From: Pararhodobacter sp. | Lineage (GTDB): Bacteria > Pseudomonadota > Alphaproteobacteria > Rhodobacterales > Rhodobacteraceae | Length of the DNA stretch: 32,304 nt | Direction of reading: 5' to 3' | Assembly (NCBI GenBank): GCA_020832665.1 | Contig: JAFIEG010000045.1 | Location: 1-32,304, forward strand | Shown here: positions 6,584-15,006 of the stretch, in pieces | Numbering within the stretch: the stretch's first letter is position 1 | Layout of the letters: every line of letters begins with the position of its first letter | Notes under the pieces: model-generated | Database searches by the model: none | What the model saw: the letters and a program-made list of their open reading frames with translations, nothing else | What the model was told of the DNA's origin: nothing | Made by a program: the position numbers and the translations under genes

Positions 6584-8401
6584 TCAGGCCACCCCGGCGC
6601 CCGCCGGCGCGGTGCGGGGCAGTGCGCCGGGGCTTTCGGCCTGCGCCAGCACCGGCAGCGATATCTCGAAGGCCGCTCCGCCCTCGGGGGCGTTGCGCGC
6701 GGTCAGCCGGCCGCCATGATCGTTGACGATGCCCGACGAGATCGCCAGCCCCAGCCCGACGCCCTTGCCGGCGCTCTTCGAGGTATAGAAGGGCTCGAAT
6801 ATCTTGTCGATCTCGGCAATGCCGGTGCCATTGTCACGAATGGTAAGATTGACGGTATCGCCCTCGGTCAGGATCAGGTCGATCTGCGGCGCGTTCACCC
6901 CGGCGGTGGCATCGATGGCGTTGCGCATCAGGTTGACGATCACCTGCTCCAGCCGCAGCCGGTCGCCCATCACCATCACCTTGTGCTTGGGCAGCGTGCG
7001 CACCACCAGCACGCGGCGCTCGCGCAGGCGCGGCTCCATCATCGCCAGCGCTTCGGCGATGCAGGCGCGCATGTCCACGGGCGCAAATGCGTCGCCGCCC
7101 TTGCGCGCATAGGATTTCAACTGCCGCGTGATGGCGCCCATGCGGTCGATCAGATCGTCAAGGCGCTGGAACGAGACCAGCGCCTCTTCCGGCCGGCGAC
7201 GGTTGAGCAAGAGCCGCGCCCCGGCCAGATAGGTCTTCATCGCCGCCAGCGGCTGGTTCAGCTCGTGGCTGACGGCGGCCGACATTTCGCCCAGCACCGC
7301 CAGCTTGGATGATTGCGCCAGGGTCTGCTCGGCTACGTTAAGGTCCTTCTGCGCCTTCTCGCGTGCAGCAATCTCGCGCTGCAGGCGCTGGTTGAGCCGG
7401 CGCAGCTCGGCCGATTCGCGCTCGAACGCGGCCGATTGCGACCAGGCCCGGCGCGAGAACAGATAGAAGACCAGCGCCAGCAATAGCGCAAAGCCGGTGA
7501 TCACCAGCGCCAGCACGCCATTTACCTGCTCGCGCACCCCGTCATAGCGGGTAAAGGAAACCAGCCGCCAGCCGCGATGTTGCACCCGGGTTTCCGAGCG
7601 CAGCACGCCGACATTGGCCATGAAGGTGTCGGGGCCGCGTCCGGCCCAGTCGGCGGTCGAGCGCAACAGCTGCATGAAGGCCGAAGGCGGCGCGCGCAGG
7701 CTCAGCGCCTCTTCCTCGCTGCGCCCGCGCCAGCGCGGCTCGGTGGACAGGATGATGCGCCCCTCGCTGTCGGTCAGCGCCACCGAATCGGCAAACCCGG
7801 CCCAGCTTCGCTCGAACTTCATCAGATCGACCTCAACCGTCACCACGCCCAGCAGCCGATCGCCGTCACGCAGCGCGCGCGAATAGGCAAAGCCGAAGCC
7901 GCCGGTCTCGCGCTCATGGACGGTAAACACAGTCTCGTTGCTGCGCCGCGCCTCGACAAATTGCGGCTCCTGCGCGCGCATGGCGCCAAGGCGGTCGCGG
8001 TCGGTGGCGCCAACCACCTGGCCCTCGGTATCAAGCAGCTCGATCGCCGCCGCGCCGACCTCGGATTGCACCCCCATCAACAGTTGCGAGGTCATCGCAT
8101 AGATGCCCCCGCTCAACGCCTCGCGCAGCATCGGGTCGCGTGCCAGCAGGATCGGCACCACCTGCGTGCGCTGCAGCTCCGATTCGATATTGCCGGAATA
8201 AAGAACCAGGCGCAGCTCGGCGCGGCTGCGGGTGTCGGCGGTGAAACGCTCGGTCAGCCACTGGTTGAGCACCCAGATCGATGCCATGGCCACCACAAGC
8301 AGCAGCCCCACACCCAGCTTGCCCCATATCGGCATGCCGACGGAACGCGCCGCCGGCCGCTCGTGCGGCCCCACGGCAGCGGTGGAGAGCCTGTCTTTCA
8401 T
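6584..8401 (-). CDS. dctB: DctB-type C4-dicarboxylate sensor histidine kinase
   Basis: This is a 605-residue membrane kinase. TM1 lies at about residues 27-47. A periplasmic sensor of roughly 245 residues (double-Cache/PAS-like, as in DctB) follows, then TM2 near VLALVITGFALLLALVFYLF. After a coiled-coil linker (SAELRRLNQRLQREIAAREK) comes the kinase core. This shows the H-box AAVSHELNQPLAAMKTY, the N-box NLMRNAIDA, the G1 box IRDNGTGI, the F-box FEPFYTSK and the G2 box GKGVGLGLAIS. The whole set is intact. By homology it senses C4-dicarboxylates and controls dct transport genes through DctD, but no dctA or dctPQM transporter is in the window, so the ligand is inferred. The start is uncertain: no strong ribosome-binding site is seen at 8401, and an internal Met at 8335 is possible. 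Confidence 0.88.
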   Translation of the reverse strand: MKDRLSTAAVGPHERPAARSVGMPIWGKLGVGLLLVVAMASIWVLNQWLTERFTADTRSRAELRLVLYSGNIESELQRTQVVPILLARDPMLREALSGGIYAMTSQLLMGVQSEVGAAAIELLDTEGQVVGATDRDRLGAMRAQEPQFVEARRSNETVFTVHERETGGFGFAYSRALRDGDRLLGVVTVEVDLMKFERSWAGFADSVALTDSEGRIILSTEPRWRGRSEEEALSLRAPPSAFMQLLRSTADWAGRGPDTFMANVGVLRSETRVQHRGWRLVSFTRYDGVREQVNGVLALVITGFALLLALVFYLFSRRAWSQSAAFERESAELRRLNQRLQREIAAREKAQKDLNVAEQTLAQSSKLAVLGEMSAAVSHELNQPLAAMKTYLAGARLLLNRRRPEEALVSFQRLDDLIDRMGAITRQLKSYARKGGDAFAPVDMRACIAEALAMMEPRLRERRVLVVRTLPKHKVMVMGDRLRLEQVIVNLMRNAIDATAGVNAPQIDLILTEGDTVNLTIRDNGTGIAEIDKIFEPFYTSKSAGKGVGLGLAISSGIVNDHGGRLTARNAPEGGAAFEISLPVLAQAESPGALPRTAPAGAGVA

Positions 8402-8513
8402 GACCAGAGTTTACGCCCTGTCCGCGCGGCGCTCAAGCGCGCGCTCATCAGGGCTGCGCGCTGCCGCCACCGGCCTGGCAGACACCCGCCCGGCCCTTGC
8501 AGGCGCCACGCGC

Positions 8514-9182
8514 TCAGGCTGGCGCCAGCGCCGCAGTGAGCGCTGCGAACAGCGCCCGGCCATCGGTGCCGCCATGGGCCGGATCGATGGCGCGCTCGGG
8601 ATGCGGCATCATGCCCAGCACGCGCCGGTTATGCGAAAGAATGCCGGCAATCGCGCGGGCCGAGCCGTTGGGGTTTTCGGTATAGCGAAAGGCGACGCGC
8701 CCCTCGCCCTCGAGCCGCGCCAGCGTCTCGTCATCGGCCTGGTAGTTGCCGTCGTGATGCGCCAGCGGAAGGGTGATGCGCTGGCCCGGCGCATAGCCGG
8801 CGGTAAAGGGGCTGTCGGTGCTCGCCACGTCCAGCGCCAACGGGCGGCAGATGAATTTCAACCCGGCATTGCGCATCAGCGCGCCGGGCAGAAGGCCGGT
8901 TTCGATTAGCACCTGAAAGCCGTTACAGATGCCCAGCACATGCCCGCCGCGTTCGGCGAAATCGACCACCGCGCGGGCAATCGGCGCGCGCGCGGCAATG
9001 GCGCCGCAGCGCAGATAATCGCCGAAGGAAAAGCCGCCGGGCAGGCCCACCACATCGACGCCGGGCGGCAGGGCGGCATCCTTGTGCCAGACCCGCACCA
9101 CCTCGGCGCCGGCTTCGGCAAAGGCCACCGCCAGATCGCGGTCGCAATTCGACCCGGGAAAGGTGATCACCGCCGCCTTCAT
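8514..9182 (-). CDS. purQ: Phosphoribosylformylglycinamidine synthase subunit PurQ
   Basis: This is the glutaminase subunit (222 residues) of FGAM synthase, which works with PurL and PurS in the fourth step of purine synthesis. It begins [17 protein letters not shown]. The class I glutamine amidotransferase features are the oxyanion-loop [13 protein letters not shown], the nucleophile elbow [10 protein letters not shown] and the catalytic His in MMPHPERA. The start at 9182 has AGGAG six bases upstream, while the in-frame ATG at 9188 abuts that site and is unlikely. purS, which usually lies just upstream, is not within reach here; a zincin-like gene precedes it after 130 bases. Confidence 0.96.
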   Translation of the reverse strand: MKAAVITFPGSNCDRDLAVAFAEAGAEVVRVWHKDAALPPGVDVVGLPGGFSFGDYLRCGAIAARAPIARAVVDFAERGGHVLGICNGFQVLIETGLLPGALMRNAGLKFICRPLALDVASTDSPFTAGYAPGQRITLPLAHHDGNYQADDETLARLEGEGRVAFRYTENPNGSARAIAGILSHNRRVLGMMPHPERAIDPAHGGTDGRALFAALTAALAPA

Positions 9183-9249
9183 GCGCATCTCCTGACGCCT
9201 GCTTCTGCGGCCTCTTTATCCGCTGTTCGCGGCGGGGAAAAGCGCCCTG

Positions 9250-9285
9250 CGCATCTTCATCTTGCCGAAAACACTCAAAGGCGTT
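9250..9285 (-). repeat. Possible extragenic repeat behind the zincin-like gene
   Basis: Read on the - strand this gives CGCCTTTGAGTGTTTTCGGC followed by AAGATGAAGATG. It lies 28 bases past the zincin-like gene stop. From memory it resembles a short sequence often seen at gene ends in Rhodobacterales, and it shares TTTTCGG and the following GA-rich tail with 17275-17293. It could be part of a terminator. The rest of the 130-base gap shows nothing else. Confidence 0.35.
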
Positions 9286-9312
9286 CGGCGCGCCCGGAAA
9301 TCGCTTCGCCGG

Positions 9313-9717
9313 TTATTCCCACCAGCGGTCGATGGCGGCGATATCGTCATCCGACCAGCCCAGATGATGCGCCAGTTCGTGCACATAGACATGTGCCACC
9401 AGCGCATCCAGCGCGACATCGCCGCGCGCGCACCATTCCTCCAGAATCGCGGCGCGAAACAACCAGATCACATCCGGCTGGTCGGGGCTGTCGAAATGCG
9501 ATTTCTCGGTCAGCGGCACCCCCTCGTATAGCCCGGTCAGCTCGAACGGGTCGTCGATGCCCAGCGCCGCGCACATCGCCTCATCGGCCAGATCGGCCAC
9601 CTGCACCGCCACCCCCTCCGCCGCCCCGGCAAAGGGTTCGGGCAGCGATTCGCGCGCGGCATCGGCCAGCGCCTCGATATCGGCCAGGCTCGGGGCAAAG
9701 CACCCCTCCCAGCTCAT
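9313..9717 (-). CDS. Zincin-like metallopeptidase family protein
   Basis: This is a 134-residue protein with the metallopeptidase motif HVYVHELAHHLGWSDDDI near its C-terminus: H-E-x-x-H-H followed by L-G-x-x-x-x-D, as in the small Zincin_1 (PF06262-type) proteins. A conserved start (SLADIEALADAARESLPEPF) and an acidic tail with Trp (DRWWE) fit that family, which is common in alphaproteobacteria but lacks an assigned substrate. There is no signal peptide, so it is probably cytoplasmic. It is divergent from gltX with 66 bases between the starts. It is upstream of purQ on the same strand, but a 130-base gap makes co-transcription uncertain. Confidence 0.8.
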   Translation of the reverse strand: MSWEGCFAPSLADIEALADAARESLPEPFAGAAEGVAVQVADLADEAMCAALGIDDPFELTGLYEGVPLTEKSHFDSPDQPDVIWLFRAAILEEWCARGDVALDALVAHVYVHELAHHLGWSDDDIAAIDRWWE

Positions 9718-9743
9718 CGCCTGCCCCCGTTATGGACAAATCC

Positions 9744-9765
9744 CGCCGCTTGTGAAAAAGCGGCG
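9744..9765 (+). promoter_or_regulatory. Hairpin just before the gltX ribosome-binding site
   Basis: CGCCGCTT (9744-9751) and AAGCGGCG (9758-9765) form a perfect 8-bp stem with a GTGAAA loop. It ends 5 bases before the AGGAGAG site (9771-9777) of gltX. It could be a 5'-leader hairpin affecting gltX translation, or an operator dyad between the divergent gltX and zincin-like genes. No regulator is known from sequence. Confidence 0.4.
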
Positions 9766-9783
9766 CCATCAGGAGAGAATTGC

Positions 9784-11115
9784 ATGACCGTCACCCGTTT
9801 CGCCCCCTCGCCCACCGGCTGGCTGCATATCGGCAACCTGCGCACGGCGCTGTTCAACTACCTGATCGCCCGCAAGTCCGGCGGGCAATTCATCCTTCGG
9901 CTTGATGACACCGATCGCGAGCGCTCGAAAGAAGAATTTATCGATGGTATCAAGGCCGATCTCGAATGGCTGGGCCTGCATTGGGACCGCGTCGAGCGCC
10001 AGTCCGAAAGGCTGGAGCGTTACGCCGAGATGGCCGCGAAGCTGCGCGCGGCGGGGCGCTTCTATGAGTGTTTCGAAACCCCGGCCGAGCTGGAACTGAA
10101 GCGCAAGAAGCAGCTCAACATGGGCCGCCCGCCGGTCTATGACCGCGCCGCGCTGAAACTCGACGAGGCCGCCCGCGAGCGGCTGCGCGCCGAGGGCCGG
10201 CAGGGTTACTGGCGATTCCAGCTCGAACATGAGCGCATCGAATGGACCGATGGCATTCTGGGTGAATTGTCGATCGATGCCGCCAGCGTATCCGACCCGG
10301 TGCTTATTCGCGCAGACGGGCAAGTGCTTTATACCTTCGCCTCCTCGGTCGATGACATGGATATGGGAATCACCGATGTGGTGCGCGGCAATGACCATGT
10401 CACCAACACCGCCACGCAGATCCAGATCATCCGCGCCATGGGCGGCGAGCCGCCGGCCTTTGCGCATCACTCGCTGCTTACCGGCGCGCAGGGCGAGGCG
10501 CTTTCCAAGCGGCTGGGCACGCTTTCCTTGCGCGATCTGCGCGCGCAGGGCGTTGCGCGCGAGGCGCTTCTGTCACTGTTGGCGCGGCTGGGTTCCAGCC
10601 AGCCGGTGGCGCTGCGCGTCAGCCTCGACGAGATCGCCGAAGGCTTCGATCTGGCGCAGTTCGGCTCGGCGCCCACCAAGTTCGATGCCGCCGATCTGTG
10701 GCCGCTGACCCGCGCGCATATCCAGTCGCTGCCCTATCAGGCGGCTGCCGAGCGCCTGGCCGGGCTGGGCGTGCCCGCCGATACCGCCCCGGCATTCTGG
10801 GAGGCGGTGCGCGAGAATATCGACCGGCTGGACGATCTGGCCGGCTGGTGGGCGCTGTGCCGCGATGGCGCCGAGCCGCTGATCGCGCCCGAGGATGAGG
10901 GTTTCGTGGCCGAGGCGCTGCTTCTGCTGCCGCCACCGCCCTATGGCCCGCAATCCTGGGCGGAATGGACCGCTGCGGTGAAGGCCGCTACCGGGCGCAA
11001 GGGCAAGGCGCTGTTCATGCCGCTGCGCAAGGCTCTGACCGGGCGCGAGAACGGGCCCGACATGGCCGCGCTGATGCCGCTTATGCAGCGCATCCGGGCG
11101 CTCGAGCCGCGCTGA
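9784..11115 (+). CDS. gltX: Glutamate--tRNA ligase, HIGN-type
   Basis: This is a 443-residue class I aminoacyl-tRNA synthetase. The Rossmann fold begins RFAPSPTGWLHIGNLRTALF, with HIGN in place of canonical HIGH. Also present are RLDDTDRERS, the DDMDMGITDVVRGNDH region and a KMSKS-loop variant ALSKRLGTLSLRDLR. The C-terminal part is the anticodon-binding region. The length and the HIGN/LSKR variants match the shorter second GluRS group that many alphaproteobacteria carry beside a longer GltX, so whether this enzyme charges tRNA-Glu, tRNA-Gln or both cannot be told here. The start has AGGAGAG at a good distance. Confidence 0.94.
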   Translation: MTVTRFAPSPTGWLHIGNLRTALFNYLIARKSGGQFILRLDDTDRERSKEEFIDGIKADLEWLGLHWDRVERQSERLERYAEMAAKLRAAGRFYECFETPAELELKRKKQLNMGRPPVYDRAALKLDEAARERLRAEGRQGYWRFQLEHERIEWTDGILGELSIDAASVSDPVLIRADGQVLYTFASSVDDMDMGITDVVRGNDHVTNTATQIQIIRAMGGEPPAFAHHSLLTGAQGEALSKRLGTLSLRDLRAQGVAREALLSLLARLGSSQPVALRVSLDEIAEGFDLAQFGSAPTKFDAADLWPLTRAHIQSLPYQAAAERLAGLGVPADTAPAFWEAVRENIDRLDDLAGWWALCRDGAEPLIAPEDEGFVAEALLLLPPPPYGPQSWAEWTAAVKAATGRKGKALFMPLRKALTGRENGPDMAALMPLMQRIRALEPR

Positions 11116-11122
11116 GCGGCTC
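11104..11122 (+). terminator. Short inverted repeat over the gltX stop
   Basis: GAGCCGC (11104-11110) pairs with GCGGCTC (11116-11122) across a 5-base loop that includes the gltX stop TGA (11113-11115). It lies in the 31-base gap between converging gltX and pyrF. There is no T-tract, so it is only a weak terminator candidate for either gene. Confidence 0.35.
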
Positions 11123-11146
11123 ACTCGGCTCGCGCCGGCAATCCAC

Positions 11147-11866
11147 TCAGATCGAGGCCAGTTCGTCCAGCACGGCGCGCGCCGCCGCGCGCGGGTCGGC
11201 GGCCTGCCAGACCGGGCGGCCCACCACGATGTGATCGGCCCCGGCGCGGATTGCCGCGCCCGGGGTGGCGATGCGCTTCTGATCGCCCTTGTCGGCGCCC
11301 GCCGGGCGCACGCCGGGGGTGACGATCATCTTTCCCGCCGCCAGCGGCAGGGCGCGGATCGCGGCCGCTTCCTGAGGGCTGGCGATCACCCCGTCGGCGC
11401 CGGCCTCAAAGGCGCGCCTTGCGCGCTCGACCACCAGATCGGGCAGTGCGCCGGGTACGATCAGCGCCGCGTCCAGATCGGCGCGGTCGAGCGAGGTGAG
11501 CACCGTCACCGCCAGGATTTTCAGCCCCGAATCGCCCGCCCCCCTTTTCGCCGCGCGCACCACATGCGGGTCGCCATGCACGGTCAGGAAATCCAGCCCG
11601 AAGCGCGCGATCCCCGCCACCGCCGCCTCGACCGTGGCGGGGATATCGAAGAACTTCATGTCCAGGAAGATGCGCTTGGCGTGTTCGTCCTTCAACTCGC
11701 GCGCCAGCGCCAGCCCGCCGCCGGTGAGCATGCCCAGCCCGATCTTGTAGAAGCCCACCGAATCGCCCAGGGCTTCGGCCAGTTTCAGACCGCTCAGGGC
11801 GTCGGGTACATCCAACGCCACGATCAGCCGCTCGTCGCATCGTGTCATGTCATTCATCCCCGTCAT
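11147..11866 (-). CDS. pyrF: Orotidine 5'-phosphate decarboxylase
   Basis: This catalyses the last step of UMP synthesis, the decarboxylation of OMP. It is a 239-residue TIM-barrel protein. The catalytic D-x-K-x-x-D array is seen in FLDMKFFDIPATV, preceded by the substrate-binding start RLIVALDVPDA. The phosphate-binding loops are in VTPGVRPAGADKGDQKR and IVVGRPVWQA. The first ATG (11866) overlaps the methyltransferase stop as ATGA, implying translational coupling. Two later in-frame Met codons (11857, 11848) are possible starts. Confidence 0.96.
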   Translation of the reverse strand: MTGMNDMTRCDERLIVALDVPDALSGLKLAEALGDSVGFYKIGLGMLTGGGLALARELKDEHAKRIFLDMKFFDIPATVEAAVAGIARFGLDFLTVHGDPHVVRAAKRGAGDSGLKILAVTVLTSLDRADLDAALIVPGALPDLVVERARRAFEAGADGVIASPQEAAAIRALPLAAGKMIVTPGVRPAGADKGDQKRIATPGAAIRAGADHIVVGRPVWQAADPRAAARAVLDELASI

Positions 11867-12684
11867 GCCACCCGCTCCAGCCGGATCAACCGGTATTCAT
11901 ATTCCTGCGCAAAGGTCTCCTCGCGCCGCGACGGGCGCATGAAGCGATCGAGCCGGCGTCCGAAGACCCATTCCACCAGCCGCCCCGAAATTGGCCGCGC
12001 GCGGCGGAACTCGGCGCGAAAGCGGGTCAGGAAGGGGGCGATATGGGCGTTCTTGATGTGGTCGAGCACGAAGAAGGTGGGCAGGATCGCCGCCGTCACA
12101 TCCTCGTCATGGGCGATGCGCCAGCCGGGGTGGCGCGTCAGCTCTTCGAGAAAGGCGGCGTGGGTCTGGCGCCGGCCCGCATCCTCGCCGATATCGGCGG
12201 CGCCGGGGCGGCGGAAATAGTCGAAGATGATGGCGCCCTTTAGCGCGTAGCGGTCGATCTGCGCCAGCGCCGGGCCCTGGCGGATGTAGTGGAAGCTTTC
12301 GCCGAAGAGGCACAGATCGAAGCGCCGCGGCACGTCGAAATCCTCGAAACCCGCATCATGCACGCGCACAGCTTCGGGCAGCTTGGCGCGCGCCATGGCG
12401 TTGAGCTGCTGCGAGGGGCTCAGGCATTCAAGCCGATAGCCCAGCCGACCCAGCGCCAGCGCATTCGCGCCGGTGCCCGAGCCGACATCGAGAATGCTTT
12501 CCACGCCCTCGGGAATCTCCGCCGCCAGCCGGTCGAACCAGGCCTGCTGCGCCGCGCCCAGCGCCTGCGCCGAGGGGGTTTCGGGCCGGCCCTCGGGCCA
12601 GTAGCCATAATGCAGAAAGCCGTGGCCATAGACCACATCCGACAACATCGCCTCGAAATCGAGCCGGAATTCCTTGAGCTTCAC
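11863..12684 (-). CDS. Class I SAM-dependent methyltransferase
   Basis: This is a 273-residue protein with a Rossmann-type SAM-binding motif I, ESILDVGSGTGANALALGRL. A motif II-like acidic position follows one strand later (YRLECLSPSQQL), and post-motif residues DLCLFGESFHYI lie further on. The substrate is unknown. I place the start at a GTG (12684) preceded by GAGGGAAG; the frame extends upstream to a TTG at 12771 inside the uspA end, but that would need a rare start codon. The end overlaps pyrF by four bases, so the two are probably expressed together, which by itself does not imply a pyrimidine role. Confidence 0.8.
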   Translation of the reverse strand: MKLKEFRLDFEAMLSDVVYGHGFLHYGYWPEGRPETPSAQALGAAQQAWFDRLAAEIPEGVESILDVGSGTGANALALGRLGYRLECLSPSQQLNAMARAKLPEAVRVHDAGFEDFDVPRRFDLCLFGESFHYIRQGPALAQIDRYALKGAIIFDYFRRPGAADIGEDAGRRQTHAAFLEELTRHPGWRIAHDEDVTAAILPTFFVLDHIKNAHIAPFLTRFRAEFRRARPISGRLVEWVFGRRLDRFMRPSRREETFAQEYEYRLIRLERVA

Positions 12685-12763
12685 GCCTGCTTCCCTCGTC
12701 TCGGCCGGTCGCGGCTGCTTATAGCAGGGAATTCGCGCGCCGAAAGGGGGCGACGCGGCAGGG

Positions 12764-13219
12764 TCAGGCAATCGCCTCCATGCGCTCTTTCGACAACTCG
12801 CCGGGCACGATGGTGATTGGCACCGGCAGCGAGCCAGAGCTGCGCGTAAGCTGGGTTACCAGCGGCCCCGGTCCCGAGCGATCGGTGCCCGCACCCAGCA
12901 CCAGCACGCCGATTTCCGGGTCTTCCTGAATCTGGGCAAGGATCTCGTCAACCGGCTCGCCCTCGCGGATCACCAGTTCGGGCTCGATCCCCTGCCGCCC
13001 GCGCATCCATTTGGCGAAGACCTCGAAATGCGCCTCGATACGCTCGCGCGCTTCAGCGCGCATGATATCGGCGACGCCGATCCAGTGCTGATACTCATCG
13101 GGCGGGATGATCGACAATATCTGCACGCCGCCGCCGGTATGCGCAGCCCTGAGCGTTGCATAGCGGATGGCGTTAAGGCATTCGCGGCTGTCGTCGAGAA
13201 CGACGAGAAACTTCCGCAT
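12764..13219 (-). CDS. Universal stress protein (UspA family)
   Basis: This is a 151-residue single-domain protein. It opens MRKFLVVLDDSRECLNAIRY with the conserved Asp after the first strand. It ends with an ATP-loop-like sequence, VLVLGAGTDRSGPGPLVTQL followed by PVPITIVPG, which is close to the G-x2-G-x9-G-(S/T) motif of ATP-binding Usp proteins but not exact. Family members bind nucleotides and are induced by stress or energy limitation. The start has GGGAG about 7 bases upstream. It lies 79 bases ahead of the methyltransferase start on the same strand. Confidence 0.9.
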   Translation of the reverse strand: MRKFLVVLDDSRECLNAIRYATLRAAHTGGGVQILSIIPPDEYQHWIGVADIMRAEARERIEAHFEVFAKWMRGRQGIEPELVIREGEPVDEILAQIQEDPEIGVLVLGAGTDRSGPGPLVTQLTRSSGSLPVPITIVPGELSKERMEAIA

Positions 13220-13306
13220 GCGGCACTCCCTGTCCTTTTGGCCGCATCATGACGCAGGGCAGGCGGGGCTGTCCAGTTGCCTGTTGCGCTTGCGGTGGCT
13301 GTACGT

Positions 13307-13729
13307 TCAGCCGGCCTCGCCAAAACCGGTGCCGGGGTCGAGCGGCTCAAAGCGGATCAGCCGCGAATCCGCCACTGCCGCCTGTCGCCAGGCCACCGCT
13401 TCGCGGTATTGCGGGTCTTTCAGCATGGCGGCAAAGGCCTCGGCCGAGGGGTATTCGGCGATGAAAGCGATATCCCATTGCTCGTCGGTGGGGGCGATCA
13501 GCCCCATTTCCATGCGCCCGCGCCAGACGATCCGCCCGCCGACACGCGCCAGCACCGGTGCACTCAGCCTTCCATAGGCGGCATAGGCCTCGGCGCCGGC
13601 AAGCGTGCTGCCGTCTGGCCCCGTGACCTGCGCATGCAGCCGCACGAGGTTGAGCATGTGGATGGCGCCGGCGCGCGGCAGGGCGCGAAAGGCGCGAAAG
13701 GCGTCGGCGTCGAAGGCGGTGTGGGTCAT
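13307..13729 (-). CDS. DUF1330 family protein
   Basis: This is a 140-residue dimeric alpha+beta barrel-type protein. The family is recognised by IHMLNLVRLH, the EAYAAYGRLSAPVLARVGGR stretch, WDIAFIAEYPSAEAFAAML, and PQYREAVAWRQAAVADSRLI. Function is unknown; the fold is shared with small monooxygenase-like proteins. It is divergent from ribBX (155 bases between starts). A short inverted repeat, GGCTG/CAGCC at 13297-13312, overlaps its stop and may help termination. Confidence 0.88.
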   Translation of the reverse strand: MTHTAFDADAFRAFRALPRAGAIHMLNLVRLHAQVTGPDGSTLAGAEAYAAYGRLSAPVLARVGGRIVWRGRMEMGLIAPTDEQWDIAFIAEYPSAEAFAAMLKDPQYREAVAWRQAAVADSRLIRFEPLDPGTGFGEAG

Positions 13730-13884
13730 GGCTGGCTCCCGGCAGGCTTTTGTTGCTGGCCCGAGCAGCCTCGCGCCGGCAATCGGCCTGTGTCAACGGT
13801 ACCGTCGCGGCGTGCCCCTTTCCCCTGCCGGGGCCATGCGCTATCTGGGCACCAGCGCAACAGGCGGCGAGCAAGGGATTCGTC

Positions 13885-15003
13885 ATGAGCTTCGAGATAC
13901 CGGGCCCGGTCGAGGAAAACTGGCAGGATGCCATTTCCCCGATCGAGGAAATCATCGAGGAAGCCCGCAACGGGCGGATGTTCGTTCTCGTCGATCACGA
14001 GGATCGTGAGAACGAGGGCGATCTGGTCATCCCTGCACAGATGTGCACGCCCGAGGCGATCAACTTCATGGCCATGCACGGGCGCGGGCTGATTTGCCTG
14101 TCGCTTCCCGGCGAGCGCATCGACGCGTTGGGCCTGCCGCTGATGTCGACCAACAACGCCTCGCGCCACGAAACCGCCTTTACCGTCTCGATCGAGGCGC
14201 GTGAGGGGGTCACCACCGGGATCTCGGCGCATGACCGCGCGCGCACCATCGCCGTGGCCATCGATCCCTCGAAGGGCTCGGCCGATATCGCCACGCCCGG
14301 TCATATCTTTCCGCTGCGCGCGCGCGCCGGCGGGGTGCTGGTGCGCGCGGGCCACACCGAGGCGGCGGTGGATATCGCGCGGCTGTCGGGGCTGAACCCC
14401 TCGGGCGTGATCTGCGAGATCATGAAGGAAGACGGCACCATGGCCCGGCTGCCCGATCTGGTGTCCTTCGCCCAGAAACACGGGCTCAAGATCGGCACCA
14501 TTTCCGATCTGATCGCCTATCGCCGCCGCCATGATAATCTGGTCAGCGAGACCGCCAGCCGTCAGGTGCGTTCGGTGCATGGCGGGCAGTGGCAGATGCG
14601 CGTCTTTACCGACCAGACGCAGGGCGGCGAGCATGTCGTGCTCACCATGGGCGATCTTGCCGACCCGGCCCCGGTGCTGGTGCGCATGCATCAGCTCAAC
14701 CCGCTGGAGGATGTGCTCGGCATAGGCGAGGGCCATGTCGGCGACCTGCAGGGCGCCATGCGCGTGATCGCCGCCGAGGGGCGCGGCGTGGTGGTCTTGC
14801 TGCGCGACACGCAGATGAAGCTGGCGCTCGAAGACGGCACAAGCCCGCCGACGCTGCGCCAGTACGGGCTGGGGGCGCAGATCCTTGCTGCGCTGGGGCT
14901 GCACGACCTGGTGCTGGTCACCAACTCGCCGCTGCCAAAGGTGGTGGGTCTCGATGCCTACGGGCTCGACATCACCAGCACCCGCCCGATTCCGAAGGAG
15001 TGA
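13885..15003 (+). CDS. ribB: DHBP synthase with degenerate GTP cyclohydrolase II domain (RibBX type)
   Basis: This is a 372-residue two-domain protein. The N-terminal half (about 1-210) is 3,4-dihydroxy-2-butanone 4-phosphate synthase, with [20 protein letters not shown], the SRHETAFT region and [21 protein letters not shown]. It makes the four-carbon precursor of riboflavin from ribulose 5-phosphate. The C-terminal half aligns with GTP cyclohydrolase II but has lost its zinc-binding cysteines: where VHSEC...C-x-C is expected it reads [20 protein letters not shown], and it has no Cys at all. This matches the described RibBX variant, so a separate ribA must supply the other precursor. The start at 13885 has AAGGGA six bases upstream. 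ribH follows after three bases. Confidence 0.93.
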   Translation: MSFEIPGPVEENWQDAISPIEEIIEEARNGRMFVLVDHEDRENEGDLVIPAQMCTPEAINFMAMHGRGLICLSLPGERIDALGLPLMSTNNASRHETAFTVSIEAREGVTTGISAHDRARTIAVAIDPSKGSADIATPGHIFPLRARAGGVLVRAGHTEAAVDIARLSGLNPSGVICEIMKEDGTMARLPDLVSFAQKHGLKIGTISDLIAYRRRHDNLVSETASRQVRSVHGGQWQMRVFTDQTQGGEHVVLTMGDLADPAPVLVRMHQLNPLEDVLGIGEGHVGDLQGAMRVIAAEGRGVVVLLRDTQMKLALEDGTSPPTLRQYGLGAQILAALGLHDLVLVTNSPLPKVVGLDAYGLDITSTRPIPKE

Positions 15004-15006
15004 GCA

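Noticed and set aside
13730-13884. FMN riboswitch before ribBX
   Set aside because: The conserved FMN-aptamer blocks are not present; only a 10-bp palindrome (13796-13805) and an ordinary leader are seen.
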